A stretch of DNA of 33,788 nt. Origin: Pseudomonadales bacterium (GTDB taxonomy: Bacteria; Pseudomonadota; Gammaproteobacteria; Pseudomonadales; Moraxellaceae). Shown one piece after another: positions 1 to 8,189 of the stretch. A program made the position numbers and the translations under genes. Below the pieces are notes generated by a model. That model did not search any database. It saw only the letters and a program-made list of their open reading frames with translations, and was not told where the DNA came from. Location of the stretch: assembly GCA_013043915.1 (NCBI GenBank), contig JABEVH010000071.1:1-33788 (forward strand), given 5' to 3'. The first letter of the stretch is position 1. Every line of letters begins with the position of its first letter.

Positions 1-1
1 G

Positions 2-394
2 GATCTGGTCGATGAAGTGCGCCGCGTGATTCGTGGGAGCCTGGGCAACCGCGCCAAAGAGAGCTTGCTGGTGGACTTCATCAATCAGACCGATCTGGAT
101 CAGATAGGTGACAAGGCCAGTGTTATAGATGCTTTCTTCACCTTTGCCCAGGCGGAACAGCAGCGTGAGGCGCAAGAATTGATCAGCGCTGAGAGCCTGA
201 ATGCAGAGGCGGCTAGACGCTATATCACTACCTCGCTAAAACGTGAGTTCGCCAGTGACAATGGTACTGAGCTCAATGCCGTTCTGCCCAAGATGAGCCC
301 GCTGAATCCGCAATACCTGACTAAAAAGCAAAGTGTGTTTCAGAAAATAGCTGCTTTTGTTGAGAAGTTCAAAGGTGTGGGTGGGCAAGTTTGA
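2..394 (+). CDS. hsdR: Type I restriction endonuclease subunit R (HsdR), C-terminal part, cut by the window start
   Basis: Frame is open to the window edge ([34 protein letters not shown]...). [18 protein letters not shown]...[16 protein letters not shown]...[32 protein letters not shown] resembles the HsdR C-terminal region. Confidence 0.75.
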   Translation, partial: DLVDEVRRVIRGSLGNRAKESLLVDFINQTDLDQIGDKASVIDAFFTFAQAEQQREAQELISAESLNAEAARRYITTSLKREFASDNGTELNAVLPKMSPLNPQYLTKKQSVFQKIAAFVEKFKGVGGQV

Positions 395-418
395 TGGGGG
401 TATATCCGCAACTAGTGC

Positions 419-968
419 CTGGTGCAACAAGTCTGGACAAGAGTATGCCCGGTGCTTGCGGAGGCGACGCGGATGCGGGGGTGATACGTGGCATTTGGAC
501 GAAGTGTATCTGTGGATCAATGGTCGACTTCAGTACCTGTGGATAGCTGTTGACCAGGAAGGTGATGTCCTGGATATTCTGGTACAGCCGCGCCGGAATA
601 AGGCTGCTGCCATCCAGTTTTTCCGCAAGCTATTGAAGGGCCAGGGATGTGCTCTCCGGCAGATCGTGACGGATAAGCTGGCAAGCTATTCGGCAGCGAA
701 AGCTGCGGTGATGCCAAGTGTCATGCATGTACGTGACAAGGGAGCCAATAATCGTGCCGAGAACTCGTATCAGCCAACGCGGGAGAGGGAAAGACGACGG
801 CGACGATTCAAGTCGTCGGGTGAGGCGCAACGATTTCTAGCCACATTTTCCACGATCAGCAACCACTTTCGCCCCGGCCGTCACCTGCTAAAAGCAGCAC
901 ATTATCGAGAGATCATGGAGCGGCGCTTTGCCGATTGGCACGAAATTTGTCGGAGCAGTGCGGCATGA
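419..968 (+). pseudogene. IS6-family DDE transposase, N-terminally truncated
   Basis: GDTWHLDEVYLWINGRLQYLWIAVDQEGDVLDILVQPRRNKAAAIQFFRKLL...VTDKLASY...NNRAENSYQPTRERERRRRRFKSSGEAQRFL: DDE residues present. The usual N-terminal HTH region is absent, and the ORF-track start at 357 lies inside hsdR. Confidence 0.85.
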
Positions 969-1020
969 AAAGGGCAACTGCGGCACTTTTGCGGCCAGAA
1001 AAAGTTAACATGACAGTACC
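419..1020 (+). mobile_element. IS6-family insertion sequence remnant (left end and transposase N-terminus missing; probable right end at ~1020)
   Basis: Transposase homology begins abruptly at about WCNKSGQEYARCLRRRR. The reverse complement of the right flank begins GGTACTGTCATGTTAAC, similar in form to IS6-family ends (GGTTCTGTTGCAAA type). Confidence 0.7.
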
Positions 1021-1030
1021 CAACGCCCAG

Positions 1031-1327
1031 TCAGTGGGCGTTGGGATGCTCGGCGATGAACTGTCGTAGCGCGGTGTCAATGCGGGTCTGCCAGCCTTCG
1101 CCAGCTGACTTGAAATGTTCGACAACCTCATGCGACAGCCGGATGTTGATACGTTCCTTCGGAAACTCAACATGCGGGCGGCCACGAGGTTTGAGCATTT
1201 TCTTGGCGACCTTCTCGCCGAAAATCTGAGGCAGCATTTCGCTGGCCGGACGTGCCTTGGCGAAATCATCCGCTGTCCATTCTGGGTTTTCGTCGTCCAG
1301 TAGTTCAGGGTTGGGCTTTTTGCTCAT
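1031..1327 (-). CDS. brnA: BrnA family antitoxin
   Basis: ENPEWTADDFAKARPASEMLPQIFG...KPRGRPHVEFPKERINIRLSHEVVEHFKSAGEGWQTRIDTALRQFI: typical BrnA; directly downstream of and overlapping brnT. Confidence 0.9.
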   Translation of the reverse strand: MSKKPNPELLDDENPEWTADDFAKARPASEMLPQIFGEKVAKKMLKPRGRPHVEFPKERINIRLSHEVVEHFKSAGEGWQTRIDTALRQFIAEHPNAH

Positions 1328-1580
1328 ACTGTTTCACCTCTCGTTTGTTCGCTTTACGCAGGCTGATGACGTGCACCTTGCCAACGCGGGGTGTGAACAC
1401 CACAGCATAGAGTCGGTCACCGATGTATCCGAATGCCCGATACCGGCGCTCGCCGTAGTCCTTCCGGTCATCTTCTTCGATCACTGCGTCAGACCAATCA
1501 AGCTGCGCGACCAGTGAGAACGGCAGGCCGCGCTCACGTTCGTTTCGCTCATTTTTAGCGGGGTCAAAGCTGATGTCCAT
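1305..1580 (-). CDS. brnT: BrnT family toxin (start reassigned to ATG at 1580; ORF track extends to a GTG at 1598)
   Basis: MDISFDPAKNERNERERGLPFSLVAQLDWSDAVIEEDDRKDYGERRYRAFGYIGDRLYAVVFTPRVGKVHVISLRKANKREVKQYEQ: BrnT signature; overlaps brnA by 23 nt. Confidence 0.9.
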   Translation of the reverse strand: MDISFDPAKNERNERERGLPFSLVAQLDWSDAVIEEDDRKDYGERRYRAFGYIGDRLYAVVFTPRVGKVHVISLRKANKREVKQYEQKAQP

Positions 1581-1587
1581 ACCATTT

Positions 1588-1615
1588 ATTGTACTCACAG
1601 AAAATTGCCTGTCAA
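1588..1615 (-). promoter_or_regulatory. Putative sigma70 promoter of brnTA (-35 TTGACA, -10 TACAAT, 16-bp spacer)
   Basis: Minus strand reads TTGACA-ggcaattttctgtgag-TACAAT. Confidence 0.6.
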
Positions 1616-1799
1616 GCGTTGTCCCCGTCCGCTTGTCCTAGTTCTGTGATCACACATCCTCACCGTGCAGTAAGAAGTGAAGTAAATGCTTGTTGTTTGG
1701 ACAATCACTCCAATCTTTCCTCATTAGCCCGAATCATTGCTCAGGTGTTGAGATAACAAGTTGGATTCCGGGGGGTGACTGCACCACCATTCCTTCAAT

Positions 1800-1829
1800 G
1801 CCGACTTCTCTTAGTCGGCTTTGTTGTTT
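1800..1829 (+). terminator. Rho-independent terminator-like hairpin
   Basis: GCCGACT-tctctt-AGTCGGC followed by ttttgttgttt. Confidence 0.5.
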
Positions 1830-2209
1830 ATGGAGTATCCCCGCACCACGCCGGCTCCCGGCCTGTTCTGCGTGTGTTTTTCCTTCTCCCCTTCCTGATT
1901 TTTGGCCTGTTTTCTCAGGTGTTCGATTCTTTTCTGCTCTCTGTTCTCGATTGTGTCCCAGGGAGTGGTGTATCAACTTCTTTGGGTAAGCAGTAGAGCC
2001 GCTACCGGCAGGCCCGGACGGTAATGGCATTCTTGTTGTTGGGTTGGCGGTGCAGGGTGCGGTCCAGCACTAGCACAAAAAGGAAAAGCCCCCAAAAAGG
2101 CCAAAGTACGGAAGTCAAATGAGGGCAATGGATCCAGCGCAGGGCATGGCATATGGAAGCTCGGGGCTGTGACGAACATGAGTGCGCAATTTTACTTATT
2201 CAAAGCCTT

Positions 2210-4441
2210 TCAGAGGGATGCCCTGCGCGTGATATGAAACTCTGGAAATCGTTCTTGCAGTTTATGTTCCAGTATCGCCAAAGTGGCCGTATCACTTGAG
2301 TCTGTTATCTCCAGGCTACCTGCCAGCATGGCAACAGCTTGAGCATACACAGCCATGGCGGTGTCGTTAGAACTCCAACCTAGGTCAAGCAGTTCATCTA
2401 CCCAGGGTTGGCAGATGATGGTACTAAATTTTTTAATAATGTCTTGCAAGGTTATCGGAGATTTGGGTTGTGATTGTCGGCGAGCTATAAAGGCAATGCA
2501 GGTGTTTACCGCGAGTGACCCCATGGCTCGAGGTCTTGCTTTTCTTTCAATACATAAAGGCTGTGCGCTACAAATGATTAAAGGTGCCAGTCTGAAGGCA
2601 TGTATCAGGGCTAGCCATCCCCCTAAGGAGGCATGCGTATATACAAAGCTCATGACCCCGTAGGGTTTTAGGACACGAGCGGCTTCACGTAACGAATCGG
2701 TTAACATGCTGCAATAATTGGCGTGGGCTAGTTGCTGTGAACCAGAGCGTTGGCGCGAAGCAACCAATTCTTCAGTGCCAGTACGAGCCGTGGTGGAGGC
2801 AGCAAATAGAGCTGGGTTGATAGGGGTAAATAGCATTCTTTTCCAGGCATAGAAAAAGTCAGCCAAAATGCTGTAATACATATTGTCGTAATAGGGTGGA
2901 TCCGTCACGATGGCATCGAAATAGGCATCTGTATAGGGAAGTTGTCGGGCTGAAGCGAGCTGAACCTTCGCTGTTCCCCTGCGTAAGGCCAAGGCATCGA
3001 GACCATCCAGCATACGTTGCAACTTGCTCCATAAATTTCCAGGGCCGCTGAGCAAAGGATCCGCTTCAGCATAATCCCAGAGCATCGCTATGCCTGGGCC
3101 ACAAAAGGCCCTGCCGACCTGTTCATTCTGCGCTATCCACATGGACAATCGACAGTTCCAGTCGATCATCTGGTCGATCAGTCCAGACAGGATGCCTAAG
3201 ATAAATCGGGCTTCATTGACAGGTAATTTATCTGATAGGGATAAGTATTCCATGCGTATTTCATGTATCAGTGCCAGTAAAACAACGCGTTGGCGTGGAT
3301 TCATAACATCTGCATGTGTTTTCATGCCGTACAGTGCTGGATTAACAATACCTGACCAGCGAGGGAGTGGTGAAGCGGGCAATGGCTGATCGAGCTTTTG
3401 CAAGTAATCCTGTTCCCGCTGGTTAAGAAACTCACGATCTGGGCAGGCCGGTAGTTTAGGCAGCGCAAAGGATTTTCCTGCGCCCTTGTTTTTCAAGACC
3501 AGAGCCATTAACTCATCACGGCATTCAGCAATATTCGGCTGTATAGGTTGCCCACAGCGTGGGCAACTAAAACGGGCACCTGGTGATGGCTTTGCTATGT
3601 CCTGATCATGGGTCATGGATAGAGTCTGAGTCTCAGCCTGGCTGTTTAAAGTCAGTCGTAATGAGCGCTTTCTTGTTCGTGATAACCAAGGCCTTCTCGA
3701 CAGGCTAAAGCGGTAATTGCATGTGGAGCAAGCTGTTGAATAGCTCCATAAGTAGGTTATAGGTCCGAGGAGGGTTTCTTCTGTACACAAAACCTGTCTC
3801 AAGGGGTACAGATCCAGGGTGACTTGACGCAAACGTTCTAGAATACGAAGTCCGGAATCCTCAATTAGGGGCTTGAGACGATTTATGTCACGAGAGGGAA
3901 CCAGCTCAAGATGACACTGCTGAATGAATACAGATAGTTCATTGATATCTGAAGCATGCACCGCTGCTCCTAAATTGCTCCCTTCCAGAGGAATGGTTCC
4001 TCCACCACCAAACATGTCAAGCAGCTTAGGGCGATAACCGTATTGCTGTAGCAATGTTTTTTCGCATGCTGAAAGTACGTCTTCATCACCTATAAGCGAA
4101 CATGCCGTGGTTGCCAACAATGATTGCATCTCTGCATTCTGTGTCTTGCAGAGAGAGGCAAATACCAGAGAACGCATGGCGCTATGCGGGCGTCGTGCCC
4201 ACCACACTTGCAGGGTGTGAGATGTCTCACCTCGGGCATGCCGTTCCTTGCTGCCAGCCAGTGAGGCGTCGACATGCATCAGTCCTGCATCAATCAGGCG
4301 CTGTTGTGTCTCAGGCACTTCATAAAAAGTAGGTATTGAGCCTGAAACCGGTGGTTGGTTGAGACTAAACGGCATCACGGGGTTCCATGGTTTTGATACC
4401 GATATGGATGAACTGAACTCATCATTTTGGCCGTATGGCAC
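2210..4441 (-). CDS. DUF1156 domain-containing adenine-specific DNA methyltransferase (COG1743-like, with zinc ribbon)
   Basis: N-terminal HTLQVWWARRPHSAMRSLVFASL (DUF1156-like); SAM motif LLDMFGGGGTIPLEG; catalytic VTDPPYYDNMYY; zinc ribbon CSTC...CPRC. Confidence 0.88.
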   Translation of the reverse strand: MPYGQNDEFSSSISVSKPWNPVMPFSLNQPPVSGSIPTFYEVPETQQRLIDAGLMHVDASLAGSKERHARGETSHTLQVWWARRPHSAMRSLVFASLCKTQNAEMQSLLATTACSLIGDEDVLSACEKTLLQQYGYRPKLLDMFGGGGTIPLEGSNLGAAVHASDINELSVFIQQCHLELVPSRDINRLKPLIEDSGLRILERLRQVTLDLYPLRQVLCTEETLLGPITYLWSYSTACSTCNYRFSLSRRPWLSRTRKRSLRLTLNSQAETQTLSMTHDQDIAKPSPGARFSCPRCGQPIQPNIAECRDELMALVLKNKGAGKSFALPKLPACPDREFLNQREQDYLQKLDQPLPASPLPRWSGIVNPALYGMKTHADVMNPRQRVVLLALIHEIRMEYLSLSDKLPVNEARFILGILSGLIDQMIDWNCRLSMWIAQNEQVGRAFCGPGIAMLWDYAEADPLLSGPGNLWSKLQRMLDGLDALALRRGTAKVQLASARQLPYTDAYFDAIVTDPPYYDNMYYSILADFFYAWKRMLFTPINPALFAASTTARTGTEELVASRQRSGSQQLAHANYCSMLTDSLREAARVLKPYGVMSFVYTHASLGGWLALIHAFRLAPLIICSAQPLCIERKARPRAMGSLAVNTCIAFIARRQSQPKSPITLQDIIKKFSTIICQPWVDELLDLGWSSNDTAMAVYAQAVAMLAGSLEITDSSDTATLAILEHKLQERFPEFHITRRASL

Positions 4442-4531
4442 CGAATGTCAAAAACACGGGTAGTTCAGGTCAAGCCGGCTTAGGGTGCAACCGCTAGACT
4501 GCTATGTATCATAGTTGGTGAGGCCATAATC

Positions 4532-5134
4532 ATGCTAGGTTTCCCTTTGGGTGTTTTATTCGCTAATGGATTTGAATGGGTAGCCCATAAGTATGTACTT
4601 CATGGTGTTCCCAAGCACGGACAGCCACGATACAGTCCCTTTCCAAAAAATATGCGCAGCCACTGGGCTCATCATAAGGAAGTCAGGCTGGCGAGTTTCC
4701 ATGACCATGCCTACGAAGAAGGTATAAAAAACTGGCGAACACGAAATGAAGTGGCCTCTTTATTGGTGCTGACGGGAGCTACTACGCTGGTGGCACCGGT
4801 GGCGCCTTTTTTTACACTCGGAACTTACTACGGTGCTGCTCGATATTTCTATGTGCATCGCAAAGCACATCTGGATCCAGAATGGGGGCGTCAGCATGTG
4901 CCCTGGCATTACGATCATCACATGAATAAAAGCCAGGATGCCAACTGGTGTGTGACGCGTCCTTGGTTTGATTACCTCATGGGCACCCGCGTTATGGCAA
5001 GTTCAGCCTGGGCTGAGAGCAACCCATTGGGCTGGTCATTACCCGGCTTTTTAGAGAAGCCGCTGAACCGTTGGTCGCGTCGTTTGTTTCCTTCCGTTTA
5101 TGCAATGAGCCAAGAGGAGGGTATTCATGGTTGA
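4532..5134 (+). CDS. Fatty acid hydroxylase/sterol desaturase superfamily-like membrane di-iron protein
   Basis: Histidine clusters HKYVLHG, HWAHH, HVPWHYDHHMNKSQDANWCVTRPWFDYLMGTR. Confidence 0.65.
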   Translation: MLGFPLGVLFANGFEWVAHKYVLHGVPKHGQPRYSPFPKNMRSHWAHHKEVRLASFHDHAYEEGIKNWRTRNEVASLLVLTGATTLVAPVAPFFTLGTYYGAARYFYVHRKAHLDPEWGRQHVPWHYDHHMNKSQDANWCVTRPWFDYLMGTRVMASSAWAESNPLGWSLPGFLEKPLNRWSRRLFPSVYAMSQEEGIHG

Positions 5135-6149
5135 TTGGAGAATAACTCAAGTTACACCAGATTCACTGATTAATCCGGACGGAACCGTCAATTTGGGATG
5201 GTGGCAAACACCGTTCAATGCACTGGGCTTGGATGATCTGCAAGTGCCTGATCCTATGGGGGGGGTGCGTGCGCGCTATACCCGATTCTGGCGTTTCAAG
5301 CGCTGGGAATTTTGGTGTTTGGATAGCGCACAGAGCATGGTGGGTCTGGCGCTTGTAGATTTAGGTTATGCTTGGTCAGTATTTGCCTATGTCTATGACA
5401 AAGCCACCAGCCAAACTCGTTCATGGACGGAGCGCCATTCACCCTGGTCGCGATTGAGGGGGGCGCAGATGGTGATGAGTGAAGGCGCCCAGCATGGCCG
5501 TAGTTATTACCAAGGTCGAGGTGGCAGAATAGAGATTATTCATGCTCCACAGGGTAGACAGTTGCGCATAGATCTTCCTGCTCTGGAATTGCAAGGAGAT
5601 ATGTGGATCCCCGCAGTAACTGCATTATCCCTGTGTTTGCCAGCAGGAGCTGATGGATGGACCTATACCTGCAAGATGGTAGGTATGCCTGTTATGGGTA
5701 ACCTCAGCGTGCAGGGTGTGTCTATCGAACCTGCTCATGCCTTGGCTAGTCTGGATATCAGTATGGGGCTGATGCGCCGCGAGACATATTGGCAATGGAC
5801 TTCGCTGATGGGCAATATTGATGGCCACATCATGGGTTTAAATATGGCCATGGGTGTCAATGAAAGTGGTCAAACTGAAAATGCACTTTGGCTAGATGGA
5901 CAGTTACACAAGATTGGACCGGCCTCATTCCATGCTTTTGAGGGTGGTTGTCGCATGCAGGCCGAGGGTGTGAATCTTGAGTTTCAGGGACGAGCATCCC
6001 ATGGCGAACATGTGCAGCTTGGCTGGGTGGCTAGCCGATTCAAGCAGTGGCAGGGAAGTTACAGCGGGGTTATCAACATAGCGAAGGGAAAAAACTTACG
6101 ATTTAAGGGTGTCTATGGGCTGTGGGAAGATCACTATGTGAAATGGTGA
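5127..6149 (+). CDS. DUF2804 domain-containing protein
   Basis: LGWWQTPFNALGLDD...RFKRWEFWCLDS...VDLGYAWSVFAYVYD... and C-terminal LRFKGVYGLWEDHYVKW resemble DUF2804; ATG overlaps the upstream stop region. Confidence 0.7.
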   Translation: MVDWRITQVTPDSLINPDGTVNLGWWQTPFNALGLDDLQVPDPMGGVRARYTRFWRFKRWEFWCLDSAQSMVGLALVDLGYAWSVFAYVYDKATSQTRSWTERHSPWSRLRGAQMVMSEGAQHGRSYYQGRGGRIEIIHAPQGRQLRIDLPALELQGDMWIPAVTALSLCLPAGADGWTYTCKMVGMPVMGNLSVQGVSIEPAHALASLDISMGLMRRETYWQWTSLMGNIDGHIMGLNMAMGVNESGQTENALWLDGQLHKIGPASFHAFEGGCRMQAEGVNLEFQGRASHGEHVQLGWVASRFKQWQGSYSGVINIAKGKNLRFKGVYGLWEDHYVKW

Positions 6150-6248
6150 TGCATCGTAGAGATTTGCTAGCGCAGGGTTAAGGGACTATACCTATCAATA
6201 CATTCGTACAATATTGATTCTGGATGCTAATTCTGCGGGTAACATACA

Positions 6249-6701
6249 ATGAGTGTGACCAGGGTAACAAAACAGCAAGGTTTACGGCGGTGGATAGGGG
6301 TTGGATGTATGTTGGGCGCTTTAGTACTGGCGCAGTCAGCTTATGCCGAGATTGCTGTTGTTGTTGGAGTAAATAGTGATATAAAACATATGGATAAAAA
6401 TGTTCTTGTCGATATCTATATGAGTAAAATAAGTGCCACCCCTGAGGGTGTTGCTGTTATTCCATTGGATAATACCGGAAAAGCACGCAGTCATTTTTAT
6501 CGTGTGACGGTGAATAAATCGCTGCATCAATTGCGAAAATTTTGGTCACATCAGGTTGCTCAGGCCACGGGGGAGCCTCCCAAGGAGTTAGATTCTGATC
6601 AAGAGATTCTTGATGTGGTCAGTAAAAACCCCAATACCTTAGGTTATATAGATAAAGCACATATTAATGATCAGGTGCGTGTCTTGCTGACGTTACCCTA
6701 G
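6249..6701 (+). CDS. PstS-like phosphate ABC transporter substrate-binding family protein (small, stand-alone)
   Basis: Signal peptide, then IAVVVGVNSDIKHMDKNVLVDIYMSKI...VIPLDNTGKARSHFYRVTVNKSLHQLRKFWSHQVAQATGEPPKELDSDQEILDVVSKNPNTLGYIDK. Confidence 0.75.
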   Translation: MSVTRVTKQQGLRRWIGVGCMLGALVLAQSAYAEIAVVVGVNSDIKHMDKNVLVDIYMSKISATPEGVAVIPLDNTGKARSHFYRVTVNKSLHQLRKFWSHQVAQATGEPPKELDSDQEILDVVSKNPNTLGYIDKAHINDQVRVLLTLP

Positions 6702-6730
6702 AGGTTCCGGATTACCTGTATCCGGAACCT
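6702..6730. terminator. Hairpin terminator between convergent genes
   Basis: Perfect 11-bp inverted repeat AGGTTCCGGAT-tacctgt-ATCCGGAACCT directly after the stop at 6701. Confidence 0.65.
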
Positions 6731-6745
6731 GCCAGGTTCCTTAAT

Positions 6746-8188
6746 TTAGGGTGTCAGTCCCGGTAAGGGTAGAACAGCTTCCTTGTGTAAAGCCTCCAGA
6801 TGATCGGGATTGAGCCCCAGTGCCACGAGCAGGGTTGGAGCCACTTGTTGTGTAGAGACTCGAGTATGAACAAGGTGCTGCGGGTGTTGGCTTGCATCCA
6901 CCACCAGTAAAAGCACATGCCGATCATCACGCCCATACCCGCCATGCTCAGCCAGTTTGGTATCTCCGGCATGGCCGTAGATGACGCCGTGCTGGCTGAT
7001 AATTACGATGTCGGGGCTACGTTCATCCCGTGGATAATTTAGCGGGGCGGCTTGGGCATCCAGAACATGCAGGATACCCAGTGCATGGCGCTGTTGCAGT
7101 AAAGCGTGTATCACCACGGACTTGTACTGGGCACCTTTTAGCCAGATCAAACCACCATCATCAGCCGTCAAATGCGCCAGCGCACCGGGGGCTGCATTTT
7201 CGATGACTTGCTTGAGCGCTTGGGTTTCAAGATGCCTGACCAAGATTGAGTTTATCGGGCTATTACCATGCTTGGCCGATATAATAATGAACGTGTTATC
7301 CAGCAGATGCTGTTGTTGCAATGTGTTTTTCAACTCGCTAAGACGCTGATCAACATCCTCGAAAGCCCGCTGTAAAGCCGGCTGAGGCCGCGAGCCATGA
7401 TAGCCGGCCAGTTTTTGCGCAACGCTGACCACCTGCATATTCATGCCCATAAGTTCCGGCACGGTACCCGGGTGCTGCCCGTCATGTCCTAATCCTTTGA
7501 GTTCATAGAGCAAGGCTTGCATCTTCAGGTGGTCATACTCGGCGGTTCGATCGATGGATGCCGTGATTTTATCCTTGGGATTGTCATGCTTGCCCTCGAA
7601 ATTGGCACCAATCTCGGGTGTGTACAAGTCATCCACGGCATGGCCATGCGGACCAAGGACTATTTCATAAGCAGGGTGCTTATCTATCCAGGCCGTTTTT
7701 CCTCCTGCCGCCTGCACAACATCAAAAATCGTATTGACCTTGAGGTAGGCATGCGGATAAACCGGTGAGCAACCATGGTCAGGATCGCGCGGCAGCTTAT
7801 TAGGATCTAGGGCTGAGTTGGTTGTATTGTCGATAGTCTCATCATACGCAACTTCAGTGCCACGAACACTACAATCTGAACTCGGGGCAGCGAGCAGGTG
7901 GTTGTACGTAACGTCATACCAGATGCCCGTCGTCGTCGGTTGGCCGCCCGTAATCAGAGCTATCAACCCTGGAAAAGAGTCAGCAGGCGCAGGTGTATAG
8001 GCTTGATCAAAACGCACACCGCTTTTAGCCCAGCTAGCCAGAGTGGAGTGCGGTGCATGTTTTATAAATGCATGCAGATCCTCTGCATGCATCCCGTCAA
8101 TACTGATCAGAATGGCATGCTGATAGGTCTGCGCCTGAGCACCGAGAGCAAGGCCAAATAATCCAGCGAGTAGTCCTGTCGCTTTCAT
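6746..8188 (-). CDS. Alkaline phosphatase superfamily / type I phosphodiesterase-nucleotide pyrophosphatase-like protein, exported
   Basis: Signal peptide; ILISIDGMHAEDL; PADSFPGLIALITGG; WIDKHPAYE; IIISAKHGNSPI; AEHGGYGRDDRHV. Confidence 0.85.
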   Translation of the reverse strand: MKATGLLAGLFGLALGAQAQTYQHAILISIDGMHAEDLHAFIKHAPHSTLASWAKSGVRFDQAYTPAPADSFPGLIALITGGQPTTTGIWYDVTYNHLLAAPSSDCSVRGTEVAYDETIDNTTNSALDPNKLPRDPDHGCSPVYPHAYLKVNTIFDVVQAAGGKTAWIDKHPAYEIVLGPHGHAVDDLYTPEIGANFEGKHDNPKDKITASIDRTAEYDHLKMQALLYELKGLGHDGQHPGTVPELMGMNMQVVSVAQKLAGYHGSRPQPALQRAFEDVDQRLSELKNTLQQQHLLDNTFIIISAKHGNSPINSILVRHLETQALKQVIENAAPGALAHLTADDGGLIWLKGAQYKSVVIHALLQQRHALGILHVLDAQAAPLNYPRDERSPDIVIISQHGVIYGHAGDTKLAEHGGYGRDDRHVLLLVVDASQHPQHLVHTRVSTQQVAPTLLVALGLNPDHLEALHKEAVLPLPGLTP

Positions 8189-8189
8189 G

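Noticed and set aside
357-418. N-terminus of the 203-aa ORF as a genuine transposase start
   Set aside because: It overlaps the hsdR end and has no IS6 similarity until ~419; the start codon is incidental.
1690-2179. ORFs of 66-99 aa on both strands in the brnT-methylase gap
   Set aside because: Low-complexity or basic translations, mutually overlapping, no recognisable family, no clear RBS.
4502-4514. CTATG-tat-CATAG dyad in the divergent methylase/hydroxylase promoter
   Set aside because: Arms only 5 bp; likely to occur by chance.
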